DNA of 64,000 nucleotides, taken from positions 372,001 to 436,000 of the forward strand of contig JAOTON010001698.1 in assembly GCA_034440635.1 (NCBI GenBank). Reading direction: 5' to 3'. The notes under the pieces are model-generated. The model saw only the letters and a program-made list of their open reading frames with translations. It made no database searches and was not told where the DNA came from. Made by a program: the position numbers and the translations under genes. This document shows, piece after piece, positions 35,580 through 48,057 of this stretch. The DNA is from Lepas anatifera (Eukaryota; Arthropoda; Thecostraca; Lepadidae). Each line of letters opens with the position of its first letter. Position 1 is the first letter of the stretch.

Positions 35580-36240
35580 AACACCAGCCTGTCTGTACCA
35601 CACCACCAGCATGTCTGTACCACAACATCACCCTGTCTGTACTGCAACACCGGCATGTCTGTACCACAACACCAGCCTATCTGTACCACAACACCAGCCT
35701 GTCTGCACCACAACACCAGCCTGTCTGTATCACAAATCCAGCCTGTTTGTACCACAACACTAACCTGTGTGTACCACAACACCAGCCTGTCTGTACCACA
35801 ACACCAGCCTGTTTGTACCAGAACACTAACCTGTGTGTACCCCGACACTAGCCTGTGTACCACAACACCAGCCTGTCTGCACTGCAACACCAGCCTGTCT
35901 GCAATGCAACACCAGCCTGTCTGTACCACAACACCAGCCTGTCTCTCATCACCAGCCTGTCTGTACCACAACACTAACCTGCGTGTACCCCGACACTAGC
36001 CTGTGTACTGCGGCACCAGCCTGTCTGTACCGCAGCACCAGCCTGTCTGTACAACACCACTCTGTCTGCACTGCAACACCGGCCTGTCTGTACCACAACA
36101 CCAGCCTGTCTGTACCACAACACCAGCCTGTCTGTATCCACAACACCAGCCTGTTTGTACCACAACACTATCCTGTCTGTACCACAACACCAGCCTGTTT
36201 GTACCACAACACTAACCTGTGTGTACCCCGACACTAGCCT
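35580..36240. repeat. Higher-order block B of the 22-bp array
   Basis: It carries the rare variant TATCACAAATCCAGCC (about 35728) and repeated CTGTGTGTACCCCGACAC. It recurs at about 41880-42540 (offset about 6298) and in damaged form at about 40790-41180. Confidence 0.7.
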
Positions 36241-37149
36241 GTGTACCACAACACCAGCCTGTCTGCACTGCAACACCAGCCTGTCTGCAATGCAACACCA
36301 GCCTGTTTGTACCACAACACTAGCCTGTCTGCACCACAACACCAGCCTGTCTGTACCACAACACCACCCTGTCTGTACTGCAACACCGGCATATCTGTAC
36401 CACAACACTAGCATGTCTGTACCACAACACCAACCTGCCTATACCACACCACTAACCTGTGTGTACCCCGACAATAGCCTGTGTACCGCGGCACCAGCCT
36501 GTCTGTACCGCAGCACCAGCCTGTCTGTACCACAACACCACCTTGTCTGCACTGCAACACCGGCCTGTCTGTACCACAACACCAGCCTGTCTCTACCACA
36601 ACACCAGCCTGTCTGTACCACAACACCAGCCTGTCTATACCACACCACTAACCTGTGTATACCACAACACCAGACTGTCTGCTCTGCAGCACCAGCCTGT
36701 CTGTACCACAACACCACCCTGTCTGCACTGCAACACCGGCCTGTCTGTACCACAACACCAGCCTGTCTGTACCACACCACCAGCATGTCTGTACCATAAC
36801 ACCACCCTGTCTGCACTGCAACACCGGCCTGTCTGTACCACAACACCAGCCTGTCTGTACCACACCACCAGCCTGTCTGTACCACAACACCAGCCTGTCT
36901 GTACCACACCACCAGCATGTCTGTGCCATAACACCAGCCTGTTTGCACTGCAACACCAGCCTGTTTGTATCACAACACTAGCCTGTCTGTACCACAACAC
37001 TATCCTGTATGTACCACGACACCAGCCTGTCTGTACCACAACACCAGCCTGTCTACACTGCAACACCGGCCTGTTTGTACCACAACACTAGCCTGTCTGC
37101 ACCACAACACCAGCCTGTCTGTACCACAACACCACCCTGTCTGTACCGC

Positions 37150-39740
37150 GACACCAGCCTGTCCGTACCACAACACCAGCCTGTCTGTACCACAACACCA
37201 GCCTGTCTGTACCACAACACTAGCCTGTCTGTACCACAACACCAGCCTGTCTGTACCACAACACTAGCCTGTCTGTACCACAACACCAGTCTGTCTGTAC
37301 CGCGACACCAGCCTGTCCGTATAACACTAGCCTGTCCGTACCACAACACCGGCCTGTCTGTACCACAACACCAGCCTGTCTGTACCACAACACTAGCCTG
37401 TCTGTACCATAACACTATCCTGTCTGTACCACAATACCAGATTGTCTGTACCACAACACCAGCCTGTCTGTACCACAACACCAGCCTGTCTGTACCACAA
37501 CACCTGCCTGTCTGTACCACAACACTAGCCTGTCTGTACCACAACACCAGCCTGTCTGTACCACAACACCAGCCTGTCTGTACCACAACACTAGCCTGTC
37601 TGTACCACAACACTATCCTGTCTGTACCACAATACCAGACTGTACCACAACACCAGCCTGTCTGCACTGCAACACCAGTCTGTCTGCACTGCAACACCAG
37701 TCTGTCTGTATCACAACACTAGCCTGTCTGCACTGCAACACCAGCCTGTCTGCACTGCAACACCAGCCTGTCTGTATCATAACACTAGCCTATCTGCACC
37801 ACAACACTATCCTGTCTGTACCACAACACCAGCCTGTCTGTACCACAACACCAGCTTGTCTGTACCACAACACTATCCTGTATGTTCCACGACACCAGCC
37901 TGTCTGTACCACAACACCAGCCTGTCTGCACTGCAACACCGGCCTGTTTGTACCACAACACCACCCTGTCTGCACTGCAACACCGGCATGTCTGTACCAC
38001 AACACCAGCCTGTCTGTACCACAACACCGGCATGTCTGTACCACAACACCAGCCTGTCTGTACCACAACACCAGCCTGTCTGTACCACACCACTAACCTG
38101 TATGGACCCCCTACACTAGCCTGTGTACCGCGGCACCAGCCTACCTGTACCGCAGCACCAGCCTGTCTGCACCACAACACCACCCTGTCTGCACTGCAAC
38201 ACCGGCCTGTCTGTACCACAACACCAGCCTGTCTGCTCTGCAGCACCAGCCTGTCTGTACCACAACACCACCCTGTCTGCACTGCAACACCGGCCTGTCT
38301 GTACCATAACACCAGCCTGTCTGTACCACAACACCAGCCTGTTTGCACTGCAACACCAGCCTGTTTGTATCACAACACTAGCCTGTCTGTACCACAACAC
38401 TATCCTGTATGTACCACGACACCAGCCTGTCTGTACCACAACATCAGCCTGTTTGCACTGCAACACCAGCCTGTTTGTATCACAACACTAGCCTGTCTGT
38501 ACCACAACACTATCCTGTATGTACCACGACACCAGCCTGTCTGTACCACAACACCAGCCTGTCTACACTGCAACACCGGCCTGTTTGTACCACAACACTA
38601 GCCTGTCTGCACCACAACACCAGCCTGTCTGTACCACAACACCACCCTGTCTGTACTGCAACACCGGCATGTCTGTACCACAACACTAGCATGTCTGTAC
38701 CACAACACTAGCCTGTCTGTACCACAACACTAGTTTGTCTGTACCACAACACCAGCCTGTCTGTACCACAACACTAGCCTGTCTGTACCACAACACCAGC
38801 CTGTCTGTACCACAACACTAGCCTGTCTGTACCACAACACCACCCTGTCTGTACCGCGACACCAGCCTGTCCGTATCACAACACTAGCCTGTCCGTACCA
38901 CAACACCGGCCTGTCTGTACCACAACACCAGCCTGTCTGTACCACAACACTAGCCTGTCTGTACCACAACACTATCCTGTCTGTACCACAATACCAGATT
39001 GTCTGTACCACAACACCAGCCTGTCTGTACCACAACACCAGCCTGTCTGTACCACAACACCTGCCTGTCTGTACCACAACACTAGCCTGTCTGTACCACA
39101 ACACCAGCCTGTCTGTACCACAACACCAGCCTGTCTGTACCACAACACTAGCCTGTCTGTACCACAACACTATCCTGTCTGTACCACAATACCAGACTGT
39201 CTGTACCACAACACCAGCCTGTCTGCACTGCAACACCAGTCTGTCTGCACTGCAACACCAGTCTGTCGGTATCACAACACTAGCCTGTCTGCACTGCAAC
39301 ATCAGCCTGTCTGCACTGCAACACCAGCCTGTCTGTATCACAACACTAGCCTATCTGTACCACAACACTATCCTGTCTGTACCACAACACCAGCCTGTCT
39401 GTACCACAACACCAGCTTGTCTGTACCACAACACTATCCTGTATGTACCACGACACCAGCCTGTCTGTACCACAACACCAGCCTGTCTGCACTGCAACAC
39501 CGGCCTGTTTGTACCACAACACCACCCTGTCTGCACTGCAACACCGGCATGTCTGTACCACAACACCAGCCTGTCTGTACCACAACACCGGCATGTCTGT
39601 ACCACAACACCAGCCTGTCTGTACCACAACACCAGCCTGTCTGTACCACAACACCAGCCTGTCTGTACTACACCACTAACCTGTATGGACCCCTACACTT
39701 GCCTGTGTACCGCGGCACCAGCCTGCCTGTACCGCAGCAC
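37150..39740. repeat. Higher-order block A', copy of 31100-33480
   Basis: See the partner block. Translated stretches in the two blocks are identical over more than 90 codons in several places, which indicates recent duplication or conversion. Confidence 0.75.
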
Positions 39741-40159
39741 CAGCCTGTCTGCACCACAACACCACCCTGTCTGCACTGCAACACCAGCCTGTCTGCACCA
39801 CAACACCACCCTGTCTGCACTGCAACACCGGCCTGTCTGTACCACAACACCAGCCTGTCTGCTCTGCAGCACCAGCCTGTCTGTACCACAATACCACCCT
39901 GTCTGCACTGCAACACCGGCCTGTCTGTACCATAACACCAGCCTGTCTGTACCACAACACCAGCCTGTTTGCACTGCAACACCAGCCTGTTTGTATCACA
40001 ACACTAGCCTGTCTGTACCACAACACTATCCGGTATGTACCACGACACCAGCCTGTCTGTACCACAACACCAGCCTGTCTACACTGCAACACCGGCCTGT
40101 TTGTACCACAACACCACCCTGTCTGCACTGCAACACCGGCCTGTTTGTACCACAACACT

Positions 40160-41810
40160 AGCCTGTCTGCACCCACACCAGCCTGTCTGTACCACAACAC
40201 CACCCTGTCTGTGCTGCAACACCGGCATGTCTGTCCACAACACTAGCATGTCTGTACCACAACACCAGCCTGCCTATACCACACCACTAACCTGTGTGTA
40301 CCCCGACACTAGCCTGTGTGCCGCGGCACCAGCCTGTCTGTACCGCAGCACCAGCTGTCTGTACCACAACACCACCTTGTCTGCACTGCACACCGGCCTG
40401 TCTGTGCCACAACACCAGCCTGTCTCTACCACAACACCAGCCTGTCTGTGCCACAACACCAGCCTGTCTATGCCACACCACTAACCTGTGTATACCACAA
40501 CACCAGCCTGTCTGTCTGCAGCACCAGCCTGTCTGACCACAACACCACCCTGTCTGCACTGCAACACCGGCCTGTCTGTACCACAACACCAGCCTGTCTG
40601 TACCACACCACCAGCATGTCTGTACCATAACACCACCCTGTCTGCACTGCAACACCGGCCTGTCTGTACCACAACACCAGCCTGTTGTACCACACCACCA
40701 GCCTGTCTGTACCACAACACCAGCCTGTCTGTACCACACCACCAGCATGTCGTGCCATAACACCAGCCTGTTTGCACTGCAACACCAGCCTGTCTGTACC
40801 ACACCACCAGCATGTCTGTACCACATCACCCTGTCTGTACTGCAACACCGGCATGTCTGTACCACAACACCAGCCTATCTGTACCACAACACCAGCCTGT
40901 CGCCCAACCCAGCCTGTCTGTATCAAATCCAGCCTGTTTGTCCACAACACTAACCTGTGTGTCCCAACCAGCCTGTCTGTACCACACCCAGCCTGTTTGT
41001 CCAGAACACTAACCTGTGTGTCCCCGACACTAGCCTGTGTACCACAACACCAGCCTGTCTGCTGCAACACAGCCTGTCTGCATGCAACACCAGCCTGTCT
41101 GTACCACAACACAGCCTGTCTCTACCATCACCAGCCTGTCTGCCAACACTAACCTGCGTGTCCCGCACTAGCCTTGTCTGCGGCAGCCTGTCGTCGGCCA
41201 GCCTGTCTGTACAACACCACTCTGTCTGCACGCAACACCGGCCTGTCTGTACCACAACACCGCCTGTTGTCCCAACACGCCTGTTTTCCCACCGCCTTTT
41301 GTACCACACTAACCTTGTGTCCGAACTAGCCTTGTCCAACACGCCTTTGCGCAACACAGCCTGTCTGTACACCGCCTGTTTGTACCCAACACTAGCCTTC
41401 TGCCCACCGCTTCTGTACCACACCCACCCTGTCTGTCTGCAACACCGGCTTCTGTCACTAGATGTCTGTCCCAACACCGCCTGCCTATCCCTAACCTTGT
41501 TCCGACTAGCTTGTCCGCGGCGCCTGTCTGCCACAGCCGTTGTCCACACACCTTGTCTGCCTGCAACACCGGCCTGTCTTCACAGTTTTTTGTCTTCCAC
41601 CAGCCTTCTTCCACCACTAACCTGTTCACACAGCCTGTTGCTTGCGCACGCCTGTCTGTACCACAACACCACCCTGTCTGCTGCAACACCGGCCTGTCTG
41701 TCCAAACACCGCCTGTCTTCCACCCGATGTCTGTTACACCACCTTCTGCACTGCAACACCGGCCTGTCTGTCCACAACACCCTGTCTTCACACCACACCT
41801 GTCTGTACCA
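40160..41810. repeat. Part of the 22-bp array with many small deletions
   Basis: Units here are shortened irregularly, for example GTCCACAACAC for GTACCACAACAC and GTGTCCCAACCAG for GTGTACCACAACACCAG. Compared with blocks at 35580-36240 and 41880-42540, the differences are nearly all losses of 1-6 bases rather than substitutions. The damage is worst between about 41160 and 41760. Confidence 0.7.
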
Positions 41811-42930
41811 CAACACCAGCCTGTCTGTACCACACCACCAGCATGTCTGTACCATAACACCAGCCTGTTTGCACTGCAACACCAGCCTGTCTGTACCACA
41901 CCACCAGCATGTCTGTACCACAACATCACCCTGTCTGTACTGCAACACCGGCATGTCTGTACCACAACACCAGCCTATCTGTACCACAACACCAGCCTGT
42001 CTGCACCACAACACCAGCCTGTCTGTATCACAAATCCAGCCTGTTTGTACCACAACACTAACCTGTGTGTACCACAACACCAGCCTGTCTGTACCACAAC
42101 ACCAGCCTGTTTGTACCAGAACACTAACCTGTGTGTACCCCGACACTAGCCTGTGTACCACAACACCAGCCTGTCTGCACTGCAACACCAGCCTGTCTGC
42201 AATGCAACACCAGCCTGTCTGTACCACAACACCAGCCTGTCTCTACCACATCACCAGCCTGTCTGTACCACAACACTAACCTGCGTGTACCCCGACACTA
42301 GCCTGTGTACTGCGGCACCAGCCTGTCTGTACCGCAGCACCAGCCTGTCTGTACAACACCACTCTGTCTGCACTGCAACACCGGCCTGTCTGTACCACAA
42401 CACCAGCCTGTCTGTACCACAACACCAGCCTGTCTGTATCACAACACCAGCCTGTTTGTACCACAAAACTATCCTGTCTGTACCACAACACCAGCCTGTT
42501 TGTACCACAACACTAACCTGTGTGTACCCCGACACTAGCCTGTGTACCACACCACCAGCCTGTCTGTACCACAACACTAGCCTGTCTGCACTGCAACACC
42601 AGCCTGTCTGTACCACAACACCACCCTGTCTGCACTGCAACATCGGCCTGTCTGTACCACGACACCAGCCTGTCTGTATTACAACACCAGCCTGTCTGTA
42701 CCACGAATCCAGCATGTCTGTACCACAACACCAGCCTGTCTGCACTGCAACACTAGCCTGTCTGTACTACGGCACTAGACTATCTGTACTACAAAACTAG
42801 CCTGTCTGTACCGCGACACCAACCAGCCTACACCTTCACGTTAGCTTGCCTGCACCTTTACGGTAGCTTGTCTGCGACGGTGCACTAGCTGTTTGCACCG
42901 CGACACTGTATTGTCTGCAACGTGCAGCTA

Positions 42931-43533
42931 AATTTTCAGCGCTGCGACGCCACACTGCCTGAACCGTGACACTAGACTGCATACGTCTCCTGCCCGAATG
43001 CAATTGTACCCATGCTTTGGGAGCATGTGACCTGTACTGAGGCATATTGAACTATGTGCAGTCGAACGGACTCTAATATGTCTTTTCTGAGGATCCCGCC
43101 CGCTGACTTGGGGCGCCTGACACTGTCATGTGGATGCCCTTTTTGTCACATCGGCGGGGCACTGTCCATTATAGGATCTTTCTGGCGCCAACTTAGAATC
43201 TCTCACCTCTTTGGGCCTCTGAATGTGTAAATAAGTTGTCTCTCGCCTCTGCCTTCATAATAAAAAACAAAGAAAATGTTTCTGGTATGAATTTCTGCGT
43301 TTCTGGTCTTACGCCTGTCATTTCTATACTAGCGCCTCATTAAGCCATATTCACACATGGCTGAATCTGGTAACATTTTTTGTCAGTAAACACTGGTATT
43401 TGTAGCGCTTGCCGGAAGTAATTGGGGAAGATACTGCTCCGATTCTGCCCAGTGCGTCTCGACGTTTATTCTACATAAAACCTAGAAGTGAAGTAAATAA
43501 ATGTCTCGGGTTCAATACATACAATGAGGACGG

Positions 43534-43566
<33 letters not shown>

Positions 43567-44232
43567 AAGTTTTTGAGAAAAAATGACTCACTTGCTTTGC
43601 TTGAAAACATAATCAATATTCACTAATGGTTTAATACGCAAAGGAAAAAAGAAACATGATGACAACGTAGGAAAATTAGTGTCTTGTATATAAAACGTCG
43701 CTGGTAGCAAGGTGCCTAATCCCGTTCGACCTCTCATCAGACGCCTCCCTGACACAAAAATAGCCCCCATTTCTCACTGGACAGCCGAATCGGACAGGGC
43801 ATTCAGTGCAGGCTGCGGCTGGTAGCCTCCAGTCCACCGACGGGCACTGACTCAGCCGCGCCGTATCCGGCCCGTCGGCTTTGGTCTCACCGCATAAACA
43901 CTCGGCTGCTTCGCTGCACGCTTTGCCACATTCGATAATAATACAGAAATGCGAGTGAACGCACAGAATCCGGCGCCGCCTCGGGGTGAAACAACCCTGC
44001 ATCCTTTAAAGGCGAGCCGCCGCCACACCACCCGCCACGTGGTGGAGCCTGGCCATTACAGAGCCCGAAACTGCATTTGACGACTTTTCTTGTGTTTTTG
44101 GGGGAGAAAGAACGCTTTGCACCAGAGGTTTTGTTGTCAGAGCTGAAGACAGAGCCGCGCAGGGTCACTGGATTTCCCTGGACCCGGAGCAAAGCCACGC
44201 CCCTGCTCATTGCACACCCTCATGCGACCATG
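42931..44232. other. Non-coding with a short (TA)n tract and a Cys-rich minus-strand frame
   Basis: The first ~50 bases still resemble the 22-bp unit. A (TA)n tract lies at 43540-43566. On the minus strand, 44002-43676 is open for 108 codons with 12 Cys residues (for example CGKACSEAAECLCGE and CTECPVRFGCPV). It might be an exon, but I recognise no domain and see no supporting gene context. Confidence 0.35.
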
Positions 44233-44515
44233 CAGCGGTGGATCTAGACTTTAATTTCGGAGGGAGTGGGCTACGAGCTTAAACCTACCCCAACCTTATT
44301 TGGAATTACCTCTTACTAAGTGACTACTACGGGTGTTCAGAAATTTTGCAAGGGACTTGAGCCCCCTTGCCTTCCTTAGCAGGGGCGGATTCAGTACCTC
44401 ATTGGGGATGGGGGCAGCGGGCTCGAGCTTCCCTCTAACATCCATTAAGTATAGGCACAATGACATATCGGGAGTGGCTTGAGTCCCCTAGCCCCTACCC
44501 TTGTATCCACCGTTG
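44233..44515. mobile_element. Possible TIR element fragments (MITE-like)
   Basis: The left end CAGCGGTGGATCTAGA (44233) and the reverse-complemented right end CAACGGTGGATACAAGG (44515) look like inverted repeats. A further similar end, CAGGGGCGGATTCAG, starts at 44381 inside. There is no clear target duplication, and several ends of the same family seem to be nested or fused. Confidence 0.35.
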
Positions 44516-45022
44516 TCCCTTTATATCCCCCACTGTCACAGCCCAAAAACGCAATTCATCGATAATTTTCCAAGTGGTTAGTTTTTGTGCTATGTGCATA
44601 TATGCATACATATCCCGTGGTTTGAATTCACTCGGTAATATGCAGGCCATTTTTAACATGTTAACTGGGGGCCATTTGCCCCCCCCAGTCAGCCGAAATG
44701 CCCTCCAGTGCCCGGAAATTGGCCCCCAGTGAAATAGACAGATGACTTAAAATTGACCAAATGCAGACTCACCTAACGAAAATAAGACAGAACACCACCC
44801 GATTATTATAACTTTGTTCTATTTCTGGTCCCAAATTGGCCATCCACAAAAATTGTGTAAAAATGTCCACCCGTGGCTGTCTGCTGCATCGTGCGAAGAC
44901 GAAACAAAGCGCCAGTTACGGGAAATCCCGGCAAAGTAGCATGAACTAATCACAACGCTGGAGATGAGCGCTGACCTACAACCAATCAAACATCCTGTTC
45001 TATCCGACGGGAATCCCACATC

Positions 45023-48000
45023 CAGGGGCGCAGCCAGAGCTTTAGTATGGGGGGCACACCAGCTTTTAGGGGCACCCCGGGAGAAAAAGGGCACTTTTTA
45101 ACGTTACCTAAAAATACCTTTGCTTATATCATTTTTTGGGAATCTTTGGTTCAATAAAAATGCAAATCAAGCATTGACGGAGAAGGAAACTCATTAAAAA
45201 ATCACCAACATTTCATGGAAGTAGCCAAAAACGACTGTTTTTAATAGATCTAGGGACAAATCAGCCTACTCATGCAAATTCTTAACATCAGAGAAATCAG
45301 CGGAGCCTGTGATATCTGTTACCATGTGCAAGTTAAGAAATATTGATGTCGAAAATTCATTTGTTATGCCCACTGGTTTTGTCGTGACTAGTGAGCCCTG
45401 GTTGAACTTGAATTAAGTTCCTCGCCTCCAAGAATCGTCGTGGGACGAGAAGTGGCATAGTGATTTTGTAAGAGTAAAATTTTTGCTGCCGGAATAACTT
45501 GGGAGATACCTTTTGGACGCGTTTGTTAAGTTCCATATTCTCAAGGATCGGCTCCAATTAAGAGGATTGAAAGGTGAACAGGCCGGTGGTTTGGATGGGT
45601 ATGGCGCGACAGGGTTGAAAATTGTGAAAACTAGTTCTTAATTTAGACTAATTAGCAGAAATCCTGGATTAAGGGACTGTTCTCTGAGCTCAAGGGCACA
45701 TGTCTTTTTATCATCCCTTCCCAAAAACCACCAGTATAATAATTTATATAACCATGACAAGCCGTCACAAGCCGTTTTAGCAATGCCTCATTCCTCATTA
45801 GCTCCTTTTACAAGCGGGGTTTCCATTGTGTTCTTACGCCCCATCTATTCAAGACCAGCTCTGGGGCCCCCAGGTGTGGATCAGAGCCCTCCAGAGCAGC
45901 TTCCCCATCCCCCATTTGTGCTTTCAGGGACTAGACTAACTCAGTGATTCCGCCTCGAGATGATGGGAGTTGGCCTTGTGTTCTTATGCTCTTTCTATTC
46001 AAGACCACCTTAGGGGACCCTGATGTAAATCAGGGCCCCCAGAGCAGCTCATGCTTCACCCAGAGATTAGACTAGCTCATTGGTCCCAGAGGTGAGGTCA
46101 TCAGACTAGCTCAATGGGCCCCAGATAGGCTCATAGGGCCTTAAACCAGTTCAAGAAGCCCCAGAAGTTTAAGGCGCCAGATCATCTCAGGGGCCTCAGG
46201 CCGACTTTAGGGGCTATCACAAGCTCAGCGCCCAGACCAGCTCAGGGTACCTCCAGAACCCAGATCCACTCTTGGGCCCCAGATCAGCTCTTGAGGCCCA
46301 GATAAGTTCAAGGGCCTCAAGTCAGGTCAGGGGGCAAGATCAAGTCAGGGGTACCAAGTTATCTCAGGGATCCCTCGCTAGCTCGGGGCCCAATCAGTTC
46401 AAAGGCCTCAGAGCTGTTCAGGGGACACCAGATCGGCCCATCGGGCACCAGACCAGTTTCGGGGACAAACAATCAGATCAGTGGTCCCCGACGGGCTCGG
46501 GGCCCTGATCAGCTCGGGGGTACCACATCAAGTCAGGAGGCACTTAATCAGCTCAGGAGCCCCATACCATCTCAGGGGCCTTATCAGCCTCTGTTGGCCC
46601 AGCTCAGCTCAGGATTTTACAGCTGCTCAGGAAATCACGTGATCAACCCAGGAGGCCCAGCTCAGCTTAAAGGGCACCATATTAGCTCAGGGAGCACCAC
46701 ACTAGCTCATAGGGCATCAGCTGGGCTCAGGAGGCACAATGATGACTCAAGAGGCACCAGGTCAGGTAAGGGGGCATTAGTTCAGCTCAGGGAGCAATAT
46801 ATCTGCTTAGGAGGCACCAGATCGATCAGATCGGGGGCCCATATAGGTTCCTAGTCCCCAGACCAGAGCGCGGGTATAATTAGCTCAGGGAGCACCATAT
46901 CAGCTCAGAGGACAAGGGATCAGCTTAGTGTTCCCCGACCAGCTCGGGGCCCAGATCTGCTCGGGGCCTAGATCTGCTCGGGGGTACCAGATCAAGTCAG
47001 GAGGCACTTAATCATTTCAGGAGCTCCATGCCAGCTCAGGGGCCCTCAGCAGCCTCAGTGGGCCCAGCTCAGCTCAGGGCCCCAGAGCTGCTAAGGATAT
47101 TGTTTAATCAGCTCAGGAGACCCAGATCAGCTTAAAGGGTACTAAATAGGCTCAGGGTGCACCAAACTAGATCAGGGGCACCAGACTAGCTCAGAGGGCA
47201 TTGGATGGGCTCAAGAGGCACAATGATGGCTCAGAAGGCACCAGATCGACTCGGGGGGCATTAGTTTAGCTCAGGGTGCACCAGATCAATCAGCCCGGGG
47301 GCCAGATCAGTTCCTAGCCCCCAGATCAAAGCAGGGGCATAGATCAGCTCAGGGAACATGAGATCAGCTCAGGGTGCACCAGACCAGCTCAGGGGGCACC
47401 AAATAATCTAAGGAGACATCAATAACCAGCTCAGGGGGCACCTGATCATCTCAAGAGGCATCATATTGGCTCAGGGGGCAGTAGATCAACTCCGGGAGGC
47501 ATGAGATCAGGCCAGGGGGACCAGATCAGCTCAAGGGGCACTAAAACAGCTAATAGAGCACCAGGCAAGCTCGGAGGCATTGTACTAACTCACAGATCAT
47601 TAGATAGATTCAAGAGGCACAATAATTTTCTGAGGGGCACCAGATTGACCCAGGGGGCACCAGATTAGCTTAGAGGGCACGTGATCAGCTCAAGGGGCCA
47701 TAACCAGCTCAGTGAGCACCAGATTAGCTCAAGGGGCACCAGATTAGCTCCGCCCGTACGATTATTGGCGACGATGAGGCATTAGCTGGAAACGGATTGT
47801 GCTCATACACCTACCGGGTGTTTAAAAAGGCGACAGAATGCCCTAGCTGACCAAAAAAGGCACTTAATTATCAAGCAATAGTTTTAATCCCTAAATGCAG
47901 TCGAGTTGCACCTAGGTTCATCGTCGTATGGCACTAAATTTTGAGCGGCACGGCACAAACGGGGTACACCACCTAGCGATCAAAGGGGCACTCCGGCACC

Positions 48001-48049
48001 GATGGGGGGGACGTGCCCCCTGTGCCCACCCCCCATGGCTGCGCCCCTG
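45023..48049. mobile_element. Non-autonomous hAT-type DNA transposon, copy 2 (3027 bp), inverted
   Basis: The left TIR CAGGGGCGCAGCCAG (45023-45037) and the right TIR ending GGCTGCGCCCCTG (48049) are matched, with 8-bp CCCACATC at 45015-45022 and 48050-48057, a perfect target duplication. The left end is the reverse complement of the right end of the element at 22240-24647, and vice versa, so the two copies face opposite ways. It has the same internal satellite, expanded, and no transposase. Confidence 0.9.
46020..47765. repeat. Internal ~20-bp satellite of hAT copy 2
   Basis: Units near GGGGGCACCAGATCAGCTCA, the reverse complement of the satellite in copy 1 but about 650 bases longer. Satellite length therefore accounts for most of the size difference between the two elements. 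Confidence 0.8.
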
Positions 48050-48057
48050 CCCACATC

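Larger units (their letters stand above)
26534..42930. repeat. Giant 22-bp minisatellite, ~740 copies over ~16.4 kb
   Basis: A canonical unit is at 26730-26751: CCTGTCTGTACC followed by ACAACACCAG. Main variants replace ACCAG by ACTAG, CACAAC by GCGAC, TACCAC by GCACTG, or CTGTATGG for CTGTCTGT. Units are most degenerate at both edges (26534-26600 and 42830-42930) and most uniform in the middle, as unequal exchange predicts. Higher-order repeats are present. The unit has no stop codon in any of six frames, so long frames on both strands are expected by-products. I see no start context, splice structure or unique coding flank. Confidence 0.97.

Noticed and set aside
26534..42840. Dozens of long open frames (up to 440 codons) on both strands across the 22-bp array
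   Set aside because: The unit has no stop in any frame, so such frames arise without selection. They overlap on both strands and have no unique start, end or splice structure.
26534..42930. CRISPR array
   Set aside because: There are no spacers between unique repeats. The 22-bp units are directly head-to-tail, and the sequence is animal-type with no cas genes.
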